A DNA stretch of 64,000 nt from an uncultured Bacteroidales bacterium (GTDB lineage Bacteria > Bacteroidota > Bacteroidia > Bacteroidales > UBA932): contig CALUTU010000002.1 in assembly GCA_944323785.1 (NCBI GenBank), positions 1 through 64,000 on the forward strand, in the 5' to 3' direction. This document shows, piece after piece, positions 33,456 through 43,493 of the stretch. Within the stretch, counting starts at the first letter, position 1; the number at the start of each line of letters is the position of its first letter. The notes under the pieces were generated by a model. That model was not told the DNA's origin. It saw nothing but the letters and a program-made list of their open reading frames with translations, and ran no database searches. Position numbers and translations under genes: made by a program.

Positions 33456-35420
33456 TACAATATCCGACACTTTCTGACGGAATTCCTCTGCGGACTTTCT
33501 GAGAGTAAGGATCAGCGCGTCATCGGGAAGCGTGCCCCGGACGGACACAAAGTCCGCCTCTGCCTCGGATTGCCCTCCGTCTATACCGAAGCCGGTCGCA
33601 GCATCTCCCGAATATTCCTTTGCGGCATCCTTTTCCAGTTCGGAGAACAGCATACCGGCCACAGACTGCCATTGCCTCAGGACCGATACCAGATCCTTCC
33701 TCACGATAGTATCCGGACGTATGCCGTACACCTGGTATATATGATCGTATACCCATTTCCACTCATACAGCTCGTAATTGGAGAAAATACCCGACAGCCT
33801 CTGCTCTATAGACCCAAAATCCTCCAGTTCTCCGCTTTCCACCGCGTCCAGCAGCTGTTCTATCTCGGCTTTCGGAGCCAGCATTCCGGCGATATCCACC
33901 CACCCGCCTTCTCCTACAGTGCTTTCAGGCCTAAGAGCCGCCCTCAGCATATCATCCGTATTGAGCTTCCTGTCTTTCAGTCTCCCAACTATCTTCTTGC
34001 CTATATAATACTTAAGTACAGCATTATACCTATCGGCACCTCTAGCAAGAGAAGAGATGAACATAGTGCATCCGCCGTATGAGACAGACTTTTCCATAAT
34101 ACGCTTTCTAGAGCTCATCTCCTCCAGCAAAGCCTTGCCTTCCAGCATACCTGATGCCGTATATGGAGAAAGTACGTCAAACGATATCCTGTCGCGCCTG
34201 TCCGACACACTCCGACGGTCTCTCCCGGGCCATTTAAGCATGTCCCTGAAAAGCCCGGCACTTTTGAGATTGGCTCCCGGCACCAGGACAGAGCCCCCGT
34301 CGGACTCCAGGATATACGAGAACGGCATAAGAGACGTATCCACATGGGCGGTATGATGCCCGAGCACAGTAGTGAAAGGGCCGATTCTTACCGGCAGCAT
34401 CATATAAGAGCATGAGCCGAATTTCGTACCTCTGGCAAAGACCCCCTGATGCACAGGCCCCAGTTTATACATGTGATTGCTGAAGTTGGTGGCAGAGCCG
34501 GCGTTCATAAACGAGAACATGGCCCCTATCATCAGCGTGGACTTATGGTGCGAGACAGTGAACGGTCCGGCAAATACAGACACGGCCTCTCCGTTCTCGC
34601 AGTGCGAACAGGCAAAAAACAGACAGTCGGAGCAGGTGAACCCACGGGACAGTGTAACCCCCTGCCCTACAAATGTTCTGGATATCTGTGCCCCGTCCTC
34701 CACGACCGCACCGGACTGAACGATGAAATCAGTGCAGACTACACCGCTGCCCATGAGCGCAGGAGCCTCCTTCGTACTGGCCACTGTTCCGTCAAAAAGC
34801 CGCAGGCATCCTTGGATCACGGCATGGTCCCCTATTCTCATGTTCCGGAGCATTCCCACATTCTCCACCTTGACATAGGAGCCTATGCGGCCTCTGTCCG
34901 ACTTCTGCCCGGCCGCGGATGCCAGAGCCATCTCCCTCAATTTGTCCGTGAGAGCGGGACGATGCCTGTACATAGCCGAGAAGTACGCGGTCTGAGCCGA
35001 CATGCCGTCATAAACAGTCACAGACCTTCCTCCCGTCTCATTGAGGACGTTGATCTCCGTTCCATTTCCGAAAGAGGACACTCCTTCCATATATATCTTC
35101 CCGACATCGGCAATATAGGTATGCGCCCCTATGTCGTAATTGGCTATATATCCGTGGACATTGGTGATAAGAGCCCCGTCCCCTACCGAGACATTGAACA
35201 GTGTTGCGTCATAAATACCGCAGGGCACTGACAGGCCGCCAGGAAGCGGCATTCCGGCCGCGAACGAGCCCAGACGGACAATTCCGTAGAAATTGACCCG
35301 GATTATATATTCGGGTGCAAAATCCTCCACTACATAGACATTGCTCCAGTTCTCGGCCCAGCATCCGTTGCTTTTCAGGATATCAGTTTCTTCCTGTGTC
35401 AGGTGTCTGTAATCTTTCAT
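33444..35420 (-). CDS. DUF4954 family protein with left-handed beta-helix
   Basis: A 658-residue protein, starting MKDYRHLTQEE, that matches DUF4954, a family found mainly in Bacteroidales and spirochaetes. Residues 50-330 contain hexapeptide-like repeats with hydrophobic first positions (DATLFNVSVGDGALITNVHG, IGDHAVIQGCLRL, GSGVVCTDFIVQSGAVVEDG), as in UDP-GlcNAc acyltransferase-like left-handed helices. The C-terminal third is alpha-helical. No signal peptide. It may be an acyl or nucleotidyl sugar enzyme, but no activity is known. Confidence 0.8.
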   Translation of the reverse strand: MKDYRHLTQEETDILKSNGCWAENWSNVYVVEDFAPEYIIRVNFYGIVRLGSFAAGMPLPGGLSVPCGIYDATLFNVSVGDGALITNVHGYIANYDIGAHTYIADVGKIYMEGVSSFGNGTEINVLNETGGRSVTVYDGMSAQTAYFSAMYRHRPALTDKLREMALASAAGQKSDRGRIGSYVKVENVGMLRNMRIGDHAVIQGCLRLFDGTVASTKEAPALMGSGVVCTDFIVQSGAVVEDGAQISRTFVGQGVTLSRGFTCSDCLFFACSHCENGEAVSVFAGPFTVSHHKSTLMIGAMFSFMNAGSATNFSNHMYKLGPVHQGVFARGTKFGSCSYMMLPVRIGPFTTVLGHHTAHVDTSLMPFSYILESDGGSVLVPGANLKSAGLFRDMLKWPGRDRRSVSDRRDRISFDVLSPYTASGMLEGKALLEEMSSRKRIMEKSVSYGGCTMFISSLARGADRYNAVLKYYIGKKIVGRLKDRKLNTDDMLRAALRPESTVGEGGWVDIAGMLAPKAEIEQLLDAVESGELEDFGSIEQRLSGIFSNYELYEWKWVYDHIYQVYGIRPDTIVRKDLVSVLRQWQSVAGMLFSELEKDAAKEYSGDAATGFGIDGGQSEAEADFVSVRGTLPDDALILTLRKSAEEFRQKVSDIVSLL

Positions 35421-35533
35421 ATCAATTTATTTGCTCTGCTCTCTGCTTCTCGCTATATTTGCAATAGTTAAGAAGTGCAAATATATTAATTATATTGAAC
35501 AGCTCCTGTCTCTGTAACAAAAACCAAGTACAA

Positions 35534-38500
35534 ATGAAACACACTGCCACTATATACACCGCAGCTGTCATCGCAGCTCTTACTCTCCTCTGCCGCCCCG
35601 CTTTCGCACAGCCGGACTGCCTGACACTGAAGCCGGCTATAGACTCCATCAATTCTTATCTGTCACAAAAAGCCTCTGTTGGCAAAACCGTAAAGATAGA
35701 TACATTTTTCATCGACAGACACAGCATCAAAGTCCATCTGAACAAAACAATATCGGACTATCCTCTTCGCGACCGCGATCTGAAATTTATGGAAGATGCT
35801 GTCAGATCTTCTCTGTCTGGCCGAGGTTCAGGACTCAAGGTAGAATTCACATATGGAGGAAAACCATTGAAAAGACTTATCTCCGGTTATTATTCGGGAT
35901 ATAAGGCAGACGGATTTACTAAAGAACATAAATCATGGATAAAGAAGATAGACAGTCCCATCGATATAACAAAGGGACTTGACGGATGCAATATAGCACT
36001 GTGGTCCAGCCACGGCTATTACTATTCCCATGAGGCCGGCAGATGGGAATGGCAGCGTGCCCCGTTCTTCACGACTGTTGAAGATCTGCTGACGCACAGT
36101 TATGTGACCGGATTTCTGGCACCCATGCTCGAGAATGCGGGAGCCAATGTCCTTATGCCCAGGGAGCGCGACCCGCAGACGCTGGAGATTGTCGTTGACA
36201 ACGGCAGTCTGTTCTACACGGAAAGAAACAATTCCGGAAACGCCCGCTACGACTGGACAGACTCTCCCGAGCCAGGTTTTGGTGCTGACTCTTCATCCTT
36301 TCTGACTGACTCCAATCCTTTTCTCTCCGGATCAGCCCGCATGTCCGTCAGTGACGGCAAATCCACTCAGACAGCCTTCTATCTGCCGTTCTTTCCCGAA
36401 ACGGAAGACTATGCGGTTTACGTATCCTACCAGAGTCTGCCGGAAAGCGTCCCTGCCATATATACTGTACGTCATTCGGGAGGAGAACAGTCATATATGA
36501 TTGACCAGAGCATAGGTGGCGGCACGTGGGTATATCTCGGCACATTCCGTTTTACGGAAGGTGAATGCGGGCAAGGTGTTACAGTACGAAGTGCACAGGA
36601 AAAGAAAAAGGGAGTGATAACAACCGATGCAGTACGTTTCGGAGGAGGAATGGGCAATGTGCTGCGCGGGCACGGTCCGAGCGGCTACCCCAGATATGCG
36701 GAGGCTGCACGCTACTGGCTGCAGTGGAGCGGCTTCCCTGAAGAAGTCTACAGCCTCAATGACGGCACGGATGACTACAAGGATGACTATATGTCCAGGG
36801 GAGAATGGGTGAATTATCTGAAATACAGCATGGATATCCCTGTAGATATGGCCCTGGCACTGCATACTGACGCAGGATACTGCATGAATGACTCCATCAT
36901 AGGTACTCTTGCTATCTACAAGGAAGAATCCGAAGGCAAACTCAGCTATAAGGACGGAAGAGCCCGAATCACAGCCAGAGAACTCGCCGACATCGTTCAG
37001 ACTTCCATCGTAGACGATATCAGAGCATATTGTAGAAAAGACTGGACCCGCAGGGCAATATGGGACCGCTCATACGTAGAGGCCCGGGTTCCCGAGGTTC
37101 CCACAGTGCTCATTGAGCTGCTCTCGCATCAGAACATATCCGATATGCAGTACGCGCTGGACCCTGGGTTCAAGTTCATCGTTTCACGCGCTATATATAA
37201 AGGTATACTACGATACCTTTCCTATACTTCCGGCAGGCAGTACACAGTGCAGCCTTTGCCTGTCAAGGATTTCAGTGCCGTCATCACCGATCGGTCCGAC
37301 ACAGAGGCCAAAGTAAGACTCTCATGGACTCCGCGTACAGATCCGGGTGAACAGTCAGCCGACCCGACATCCTATATTGTGTACCGCAGAATCCTCGACC
37401 CCTATGGAGACAGTTCAGTACCGGGCTTTGACAACGGCACTGTAGTAACCGGTACGGAGTACATTGACAGAATAGAAGCCGGCAGACTGTACAGTTATAA
37501 GGTTGTGGCCGTAAACGACGGCGGACTGTCATTTCCATCCGAGATATTGTCGGCGGGACACATACCCGGGAAAGACAACGTCCTGGTGGTAAACGGATTC
37601 ACCCGTGTATCAGCTCCCGGACTGGATTTCGGAGGGGAACAGGCAATCCCTTACATTGAGGATATATCCTATATAGGCGAACAGTACGGGTATTCGCGGG
37701 ATGAGGAGTGGATACACAATGACCGCCCGGGATTCGGAGCCTCATACATGGACTACGGTCCTGAAAGCATAGCCGGCAACACCTTTGACTATCCGCTGAT
37801 TCACGGACTTGCCCTGATGAGAAGCTGCTATGGATTCTGTTCCACCTCACTGAGCGCGCTTATCAACAATATGCCGAACAATGACTATCCTGCCATCGAC
37901 ATCATCTTCGGCAAGGAAACAGACTGCTTCCACAGCGACACATTAAGAGACGTACTGAAAACCTATTGTCTGAACGGAGGTTCGCTTATCATATCTGGAG
38001 CCAATATCGGAAAATCAGCAGACTACGATTTTTCCAAGACATATCCGCAAACAAACCTGCTGTCGTCATGCTCCAATGATATCAATCTTACCGTATCCAG
38101 ACTGACCGGATTGGCTGATTCTCTTCTGTCATATTCCTCTGCAGATGATTCGACACTGGCTGACATTCAGGAGACAATCTGTTCTCTTTCTGCAATTTCA
38201 GATAAAATATCCGGCACAATTACATACAACATAAGCAACATCATGCGCGACATGGACCCCGGGTTCAATTCACACACATTTGCCAACGATATTCTAGGTT
38301 ACAGATGGAGCAACGGCCATGCTTCCTCTACAGGTGATGTATTGTCCGTATGCAATCCGTCCGGAATATACCGGGACACGACAGCCGCACTCGGATTCCA
38401 GACCGAACCATGTCCGGACATCTACTGCGTGGAATCCCCCGATGCCATCGTTCCGGCACGCGAAGGGGCACACACTTTCCTTAGATACAGGACCGTCAAT

Positions 38501-38635
38501 ACCTCCGCTGCCGTGGCCTACGAAGGCGGGCGTCACAGATGTGTAAGTCTTGGCTTCCCCATAGAAGCACTAACCTCGCAACAGCAGGTCGATGACCTGA
38601 TGCGCGAGGTTATCAGATTTCTGATGCGGGACTGA
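35534..38635 (+). CDS. Exported amidase/golvesin (xanthan-lyase-like) multidomain protein
   Basis: 1033 residues from ATG 35534, which opens a good signal peptide (…LLCRPAFAQ); the earlier start would put it too far inside. An amidase_3-like domain appears split: the first half (about 153-215, ALWSSHGYYY … VLMPRERD) and the second half (about 450-560, LALHTDAGYC … VPTVLIELLSHQN) flank a golvesin-type beta domain (about 280-373). A fibronectin type III module (about 575-675) and a C-terminal Rossmann-like domain (about 680-1033, VLVVNGFTRV) follow. Related proteins are annotated as xanthan lyases in Bacteroidales, but the N-acetylmuramoyl-L-alanine amidase parts suggest peptidoglycan cleavage outside the cytoplasm. 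Confidence 0.75.
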   Translation: MKHTATIYTAAVIAALTLLCRPAFAQPDCLTLKPAIDSINSYLSQKASVGKTVKIDTFFIDRHSIKVHLNKTISDYPLRDRDLKFMEDAVRSSLSGRGSGLKVEFTYGGKPLKRLISGYYSGYKADGFTKEHKSWIKKIDSPIDITKGLDGCNIALWSSHGYYYSHEAGRWEWQRAPFFTTVEDLLTHSYVTGFLAPMLENAGANVLMPRERDPQTLEIVVDNGSLFYTERNNSGNARYDWTDSPEPGFGADSSSFLTDSNPFLSGSARMSVSDGKSTQTAFYLPFFPETEDYAVYVSYQSLPESVPAIYTVRHSGGEQSYMIDQSIGGGTWVYLGTFRFTEGECGQGVTVRSAQEKKKGVITTDAVRFGGGMGNVLRGHGPSGYPRYAEAARYWLQWSGFPEEVYSLNDGTDDYKDDYMSRGEWVNYLKYSMDIPVDMALALHTDAGYCMNDSIIGTLAIYKEESEGKLSYKDGRARITARELADIVQTSIVDDIRAYCRKDWTRRAIWDRSYVEARVPEVPTVLIELLSHQNISDMQYALDPGFKFIVSRAIYKGILRYLSYTSGRQYTVQPLPVKDFSAVITDRSDTEAKVRLSWTPRTDPGEQSADPTSYIVYRRILDPYGDSSVPGFDNGTVVTGTEYIDRIEAGRLYSYKVVAVNDGGLSFPSEILSAGHIPGKDNVLVVNGFTRVSAPGLDFGGEQAIPYIEDISYIGEQYGYSRDEEWIHNDRPGFGASYMDYGPESIAGNTFDYPLIHGLALMRSCYGFCSTSLSALINNMPNNDYPAIDIIFGKETDCFHSDTLRDVLKTYCLNGGSLIISGANIGKSADYDFSKTYPQTNLLSSCSNDINLTVSRLTGLADSLLSYSSADDSTLADIQETICSLSAISDKISGTITYNISNIMRDMDPGFNSHTFANDILGYRWSNGHASSTGDVLSVCNPSGIYRDTTAALGFQTEPCPDIYCVESPDAIVPAREGAHTFLRYRTVNTSAAVAYEGGRHRCVSLGFPIEALTSQQQVDDLMREVIRFLMRD

Positions 38636-38640
38636 TCCGG

Positions 38641-40692
38641 CTACAGCACCTCTATGCTCCTACGGATGAACTCCGAGAGATCCTTGCCTTTCAGCATATT
38701 GTTTGCCAGCAGGGCCAGGTCCACTACCTGATGCAGCAGGATATTGTCCTTGGCAAAGCCCTTCATGGCCTCCTTCCTCTGGTCGCGGACTTCTCCGAGT
38801 TCCTTCTCCAGTTCCTTCTTGGCATCCTTGTCAGCAGTGGGGATATCCTCCTCCTTCTTGTCCTTCACAGCTGCATCCAGCTTGTCGATACCGGCCTGCA
38901 GCTCGTTCCTGCGGCTGTCGAAAGACGCGCACTGCTCTGACAGAGATGTGCTCTTGGCCTCGAGGATACGCTTGATCAGCGGATGCTGGATATTGACGTC
39001 GATGGTGTAGGACTCGGGCATCTCACCGTAGAAGTTCATTCCTCCGCCGAGGGCCGACATGTCGCGGTAACGGCGCATGAACTCGGACTGGGTAATCAGG
39101 ATAGGAGCACCGTTCTCCCCCAGATTCTCAGGCTTTACGAAGTAGTGATTGCCTTCAGGCAGGACGGACTCGAAGATATCGGAGAGGTCAGTCTTCTCGG
39201 CCTCGGGCATTTCAGGCTCCTTGACGTCCTCTTTGCGGATAAGCTTGTCTATCGAGTCGGCGTCCACACGGGCAAATATCGAGTCTGGAATCTTGGTCTC
39301 AAGCAGGTTGACAAAATGGGCATCGAGCTGGCAGTCGAAAAGCAGTACATCGTAGCCCTTGTTCTTAGCTGTCTCGATATACTGGTACTGGGCCACGGGA
39401 TCGGTGGCGTAGAGATATACCACTTTCTTGTCCTTGTCGGTCTGGGCTGTCTCTATGGCCTTGCGGTAATCGTCGTAAGCGAAGAACTTGCCGTCGGTGT
39501 TCTTCATCAGGGCAAACTTGAGCGCCCTCTCGCAGAACTTCTCCTCGGTCAGCATACCGTACTCGATGAAGAGTTTGAGGTTGTCCCACTTCTCCTCGTA
39601 CTCCTTACGGTCGTTCTTGAAGATATCCTCCAGGCGGTCAGCCACTTTCTTGGTGATATAGGTCGATATCTTCTTTACGTTGGCATCCGACTGCAGATAG
39701 CTTCTGGATACGTTCAGAGGAATATCCGGAGAGTCTATCACACCGTGCAGCAGAGTCAGGAAGTCCGGCACGATATTGTCTACCGAATCGGTGACGAAGA
39801 CCTGATTGCAGTAGAGCTGTATCTTGTTCTTTGTGACTTCCAGGCGGTCCTTGATCTTCGGGAAATAGAGAATACCGGTAAGGTTGAACGGATAGTCCAC
39901 ATTCAGATGTATGTAGAACAGAGGCTCCTCCAGCATGGGATAAAGCTCGCGGTAGAACTTCATGTAGTCCTCTTTCTTCAGATCCGCAGGCTTCTTGTTC
40001 CAGATCGGGTCAGTATCGTTGATAATCTTGTCCTTGTCAGTCTCGACATACTTGCCGTCCTTCCACTCCTGTTCCTTACCGAATGCAATAGGCACAGGCA
40101 TGAAGCGGCAGTATTTCTTCAGCAGATCCTCCACCTTGGAGGCACCGGCAAACTCCTTTGAATCGTCATCCAGATACAGGGTTATCTCGGTGCCCCTGTC
40201 GGTACGGCTTCCCTCAGTCATGGCAAACTCGGGATTGCCCTCGCACTCCCATCTTACGGGCTTTGCACCGTCTTTCCAGGACAATGATTCTATGACTACC
40301 TTCTTGGATACCATGAAAGCCGAATAGAATCCAAGACCGAAATGGCCGATGATATTGCCTGCCACATCCTTGTACTTCTCGATGAACTCTCCGGCTCCTG
40401 AGAACGCTATCTGATTGATGTACTTGTCTATCTCCTCGCCAGTCATACCGATACCACGGTCTGTGACGGTCAGAGTATTATTCTTCTCATCCACCGATAC
40501 GCGTACCGTCAGGTCTCCGAGCTCACCTTTCAGTTCTCCTGTGCTGGCAAGGGCCTTCACCTTCTGGGTTGCATCCACGGCATTGGCGACCAGCTCCCTG
40601 AGGAAAATCTCATGATCCGAATACAGGAATTTTTTGATAACGGGGAAAATATTCTCTGTCGTAACCCCTATTTTACCTTTTTGCTGTGACAT
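38641..40692 (-). CDS. htpG: Hsp90-family molecular chaperone HtpG
   Basis: A 683-residue ATP-dependent chaperone. The GHKL ATPase motifs are present: ELVANAVDAT with catalytic Glu (about 33), DRGIGMTGEEI (about 95) and GHFGLGFYSAFMV (about 115-127). Middle-domain NVSRSYLQ contains the catalytic Arg. The C-terminal dimerisation region has a charged insertion (KDKKEEDIPTADKDAKKELE). It is a single gene. An inverted repeat TGCCA-AAA-TGGCA 66-78 bp upstream may be a heat-shock operator. Confidence 0.96.
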   Translation of the reverse strand: MSQQKGKIGVTTENIFPVIKKFLYSDHEIFLRELVANAVDATQKVKALASTGELKGELGDLTVRVSVDEKNNTLTVTDRGIGMTGEEIDKYINQIAFSGAGEFIEKYKDVAGNIIGHFGLGFYSAFMVSKKVVIESLSWKDGAKPVRWECEGNPEFAMTEGSRTDRGTEITLYLDDDSKEFAGASKVEDLLKKYCRFMPVPIAFGKEQEWKDGKYVETDKDKIINDTDPIWNKKPADLKKEDYMKFYRELYPMLEEPLFYIHLNVDYPFNLTGILYFPKIKDRLEVTKNKIQLYCNQVFVTDSVDNIVPDFLTLLHGVIDSPDIPLNVSRSYLQSDANVKKISTYITKKVADRLEDIFKNDRKEYEEKWDNLKLFIEYGMLTEEKFCERALKFALMKNTDGKFFAYDDYRKAIETAQTDKDKKVVYLYATDPVAQYQYIETAKNKGYDVLLFDCQLDAHFVNLLETKIPDSIFARVDADSIDKLIRKEDVKEPEMPEAEKTDLSDIFESVLPEGNHYFVKPENLGENGAPILITQSEFMRRYRDMSALGGGMNFYGEMPESYTIDVNIQHPLIKRILEAKSTSLSEQCASFDSRRNELQAGIDKLDAAVKDKKEEDIPTADKDAKKELEKELGEVRDQRKEAMKGFAKDNILLHQVVDLALLANNMLKGKDLSEFIRRSIEVL

Positions 40693-40757
40693 ATATCTTA
40701 ACTTTTAATTTCTTTTTACGCATCAGGGACGCAAAAGGCATACCACCCGCACCACTC

Positions 40758-40770
40758 TGCCAAAATGGCA
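40758..40770. promoter_or_regulatory. Inverted repeat upstream of htpG
   Basis: TGCCA-AAA-TGGCA, a perfect 5-bp dyad with a 3-base spacer. It lies on the upstream side of htpG where a regulator could act. Not matched to a known heat-shock operator with certainty. Confidence 0.3.
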
Positions 40771-40880
40771 CTTAAACACTTAGAAGCCTATTTCTCTTTA
40801 TAAAAATACGCTTGATTTTATAATCGTAAAATCATTCTTTAATTGTACGAAAGTGGTTTTTCCGTTCTGTGCCAAGCGTC

Positions 40881-40888
40881 TATATTTG
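40881..40888 (+). promoter_or_regulatory. Promoter -7 box of the DUF3575 operon
   Basis: TATATTTG fits TAnnTTTG, 97 bp before the ATG at 40985, leaving an untranslated leader of about 90 bases. Confidence 0.6.
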
Positions 40889-40984
40889 CTTCCGCATCCG
40901 GACCCGATGAGGGGATAAGGAAAAGAGAGAAAGGGACGGCTCAAGCGGCGAGAGAAGGATCCGGATGTTTTCAATAGAGACGAT

Positions 40985-41548
40985 ATGAAAGCTTTAATCA
41001 GAACATTATCAATCGCAGCCACAGTTATCACACTATGCTGCCAGCCTATGAAGGCTCAGAAATGGAGCATTGCCACTAATTTGCTTGACTATGTAAATTT
41101 CTTAACAATTAACGCAGAAGCCGGTGTATCATTACATCAGCACTGGAGTCTTACCGCTGAAGGTAGGTACAATCCCTTTTCTTTCAACGGTCAATGCGGA
41201 CAGATTCAGAACAAGAAACTGGCCATCTCTGCCGGAGCCAGATACTGGCCGTTCTTCGTATACTCCGGATTCTATTACGGCGCCAAGCTGCAGTGGTGCC
41301 GATATAATTCAGGGGGTATTTTCTCCTCAAAAGCCCGGGAAGGAGACGCTTTCGGCATGGGCCTTAACTTCGGTTATTCGTTGATGCTTACAGAACACCT
41401 GAACATAGAATTCGGTATCGGGTTGTGGTTCGGAGGTACGACGTTCCGGGAATACCGTTCTCTTCCATGCGGCAAGTTGACGGACTGGGGGACGAAAGCG
41501 TTCATCGCACCGGACGACATACAGATCAACATTCTATATTATTTCTAA
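40985..41548 (+). CDS. DUF3575 outer-membrane-type protein
   Basis: 187 residues with a signal peptide (1-25, ending MKAQ) and the DUF3575 pattern KWSIATNLLDYVNFLTINAE. Aromatic strands (SLTAEGRYNPFSFNG, KLAISAGARYWPFFVYSGFY) follow, and the C-terminus NILYYF is the outer-membrane insertion type ending. It is probably a small beta-barrel. The next gene starts two bases after its stop, and this pair (DUF3575 plus OmpA-like lipoprotein) recurs near fimbrial or surface loci in Bacteroidales. Exact function is unknown. Confidence 0.8.
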   Translation: MKALIRTLSIAATVITLCCQPMKAQKWSIATNLLDYVNFLTINAEAGVSLHQHWSLTAEGRYNPFSFNGQCGQIQNKKLAISAGARYWPFFVYSGFYYGAKLQWCRYNSGGIFSSKAREGDAFGMGLNFGYSLMLTEHLNIEFGIGLWFGGTTFREYRSLPCGKLTDWGTKAFIAPDDIQINILYYF

Positions 41549-41549
41549 G

Positions 41550-43430
41550 ATGAAAGGCAAGACCGTATATATTCTCTGTTGCCTGGCCTGCTCCACCTTA
41601 CTGGGTTCCTGCTCCGCTGCTGTCAGGATGAATATCAAGGAACTGCGGAGACAGAACGCAGGCGTCTCACTTTTCCTGCCCACACAAACGCAGAAAGAGA
41701 ACGACACCTATAAACACATCGTATCAAAGCCAGACACAGATACTCTTACCATGACCGGCAATGACGGTAGAACATACTACCTGATGAGAGGTACTATGGA
41801 CTCCACCGGAACGGCCAATCTCAGCGAACCTCTCAACGAGGTGGTCATCACCGCCAGATTCAAGAATATCGCCGAGCGCAACGGCTCAGTCCGTATGTCC
41901 TTCAACATCAATGTTCCGTCCACGATGCTCAATCCGCAGTGGCAGGTACGCCTGACTCCCAAAGCCGTCATGTCCGGCGACACAGTATCCCTGGAGGCCC
42001 TGCTGTTGACCGGCACAGAATATAAAGAACGTCAGATGAGGGGCTATGAACTCTACAACCGCTTTCTGGCCGGCATAATCACCGACTCCTCCCTACTGAT
42101 TCACTCAGATCTTCTGGAGACCTTCATACAGCGGAACATCCCTCAGATTGCCGGCCTTAGAAATGATACGGCATTCGTGGACCCGGACAATATCAGAGGC
42201 CTGTACGGCATCTCCCTGGCAGAAGCCAGAGAACATTTTATAAAGACCCTGGCGATACAACGCAACAACCTGAAAAAGAAACAGCTCGGACAAAAGTACA
42301 GGCAATATGTCAAGGACCCGCTGATAACCTATGGTTTCCGGCTCGACACATTGATTATAGAAAACGACGGGGATTTCGCATACAATTACCGTCAGACTAT
42401 GGATACAAGACCGGGACTGCGACAGATAGACATCCTGATGACCGGCGGGATATTTTATCAGGGCGAGAGGCTGTATGACATTCCTCCGTCCGAGCCGGTC
42501 ACATTCTACGTCTCATCATTTGCGACCATGACCGAGGACATTCAGAGATACGTCACCAAGGTCATCGAGCGGAGAGTTGAGCTGAACACCAGGGCCGCTA
42601 TTAATTTCAAGGCCGGCAGGTCGGATATAGACACCGGCTATATGGACAACCATGCCGAGCTGCAATACATCCAGTCAATCATCTCCGACCTGCTCTCTTC
42701 AGGGGAATATCTGGCCGACAGTCTTATAATCACCGCTTCATGCTCCCCTGAAGGCAGTTTCGGGTTCAACAGCAGACTGGCCCGCAAGCGCGCGGCATCC
42801 ATCGCCGGATTCCTAGACGGCAATGATTTCCAGCTGATAGAAAGACACATCCCAGAAAACTGGGAACGGCTCTACGGACTGCTCCGCGCCGACTGTCTCA
42901 TTGATGACCTCAGCGGCATCATTCAGCTGTGCGGAGAAAGTTCTCCCGACAGAAGAGAATACCTCCTGAGCACTCATCCGGAATACTCCTATATAAAGGA
43001 GCACCTCTACCCCATTCTCAGGGAAGTGGAATTTCAGTTCTGCCTTCACCGGAAAAACATGGTTAAGGACACAATACACACTACCCAGATTGATACTGTC
43101 TACAGTACCGGGGTACAAGCCATCAAGGACAGAAACTACGGTAAGGCCGTCAGACTGCTGGGCAGCTATCGGGACATCAACAGTGCCCTGGCCTTTCTGG
43201 CAATGGATTACAACGCCTCGGCCATGAACATCCTTGAAGAGCTGCCGGTCTCCGGCAAAAGAGACTATCTGCTCGCCGTAGTCCACTCCCGCAACGGCAA
43301 CGAGAAAAAGGCAGTTGAATACTTTCTGAGCGCCGTCAATCAGGAGCGCAGCCTCAGGTTCCGAGGCAATCTCGATCCTGAAATCAGCAGACTCATAGAC
43401 AAATACAAGATTCAATCAGAAAATTTATAA
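41550..43430 (+). CDS. OmpA-like surface lipoprotein
   Basis: 626 residues. The signal ends in a lipobox LLGS-C21, so it is a lipoprotein. Residues 70-330 are a DUF3868-like extracellular part (LNEVVITARFKNIAERNGSV). An OmpA-like module near residues 360-430 has DSLIITASCSPEGS and LARKRAASIAGFL, the peptidoglycan-contacting helix pattern. The C-terminus (about 510-626) looks like TPR helices (YGKAVRLLGSY). It probably bridges the cell envelope with the preceding DUF3575 barrel. In related loci such genes belong to fimbria assembly, but no fimbrillin is seen here. Confidence 0.7.
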   Translation: MKGKTVYILCCLACSTLLGSCSAAVRMNIKELRRQNAGVSLFLPTQTQKENDTYKHIVSKPDTDTLTMTGNDGRTYYLMRGTMDSTGTANLSEPLNEVVITARFKNIAERNGSVRMSFNINVPSTMLNPQWQVRLTPKAVMSGDTVSLEALLLTGTEYKERQMRGYELYNRFLAGIITDSSLLIHSDLLETFIQRNIPQIAGLRNDTAFVDPDNIRGLYGISLAEAREHFIKTLAIQRNNLKKKQLGQKYRQYVKDPLITYGFRLDTLIIENDGDFAYNYRQTMDTRPGLRQIDILMTGGIFYQGERLYDIPPSEPVTFYVSSFATMTEDIQRYVTKVIERRVELNTRAAINFKAGRSDIDTGYMDNHAELQYIQSIISDLLSSGEYLADSLIITASCSPEGSFGFNSRLARKRAASIAGFLDGNDFQLIERHIPENWERLYGLLRADCLIDDLSGIIQLCGESSPDRREYLLSTHPEYSYIKEHLYPILREVEFQFCLHRKNMVKDTIHTTQIDTVYSTGVQAIKDRNYGKAVRLLGSYRDINSALAFLAMDYNASAMNILEELPVSGKRDYLLAVVHSRNGNEKKAVEYFLSAVNQERSLRFRGNLDPEISRLIDKYKIQSENL

Positions 43431-43470
43431 AAATTTTTCAACTTTTTTTTGTCAGTGAGAAAATTTAGTC

Positions 43471-43478
43471 TATATTTG
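43471..43478 (+). promoter_or_regulatory. Promoter -7 box of tRNA-Val
   Basis: TATATTTG fits TAnnTTTG, 16 bp before the tRNA 5' end, with a T-rich tract near 43441-43451 upstream. Confidence 0.6.
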
Positions 43479-43493
43479 CATCCGCAAAAGCAA

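Noticed and set aside
38983..40161. 392-codon frame antisense to htpG
   Set aside because: Complete overlap with a highly conserved chaperone gene; V, L, H-rich mirror composition.
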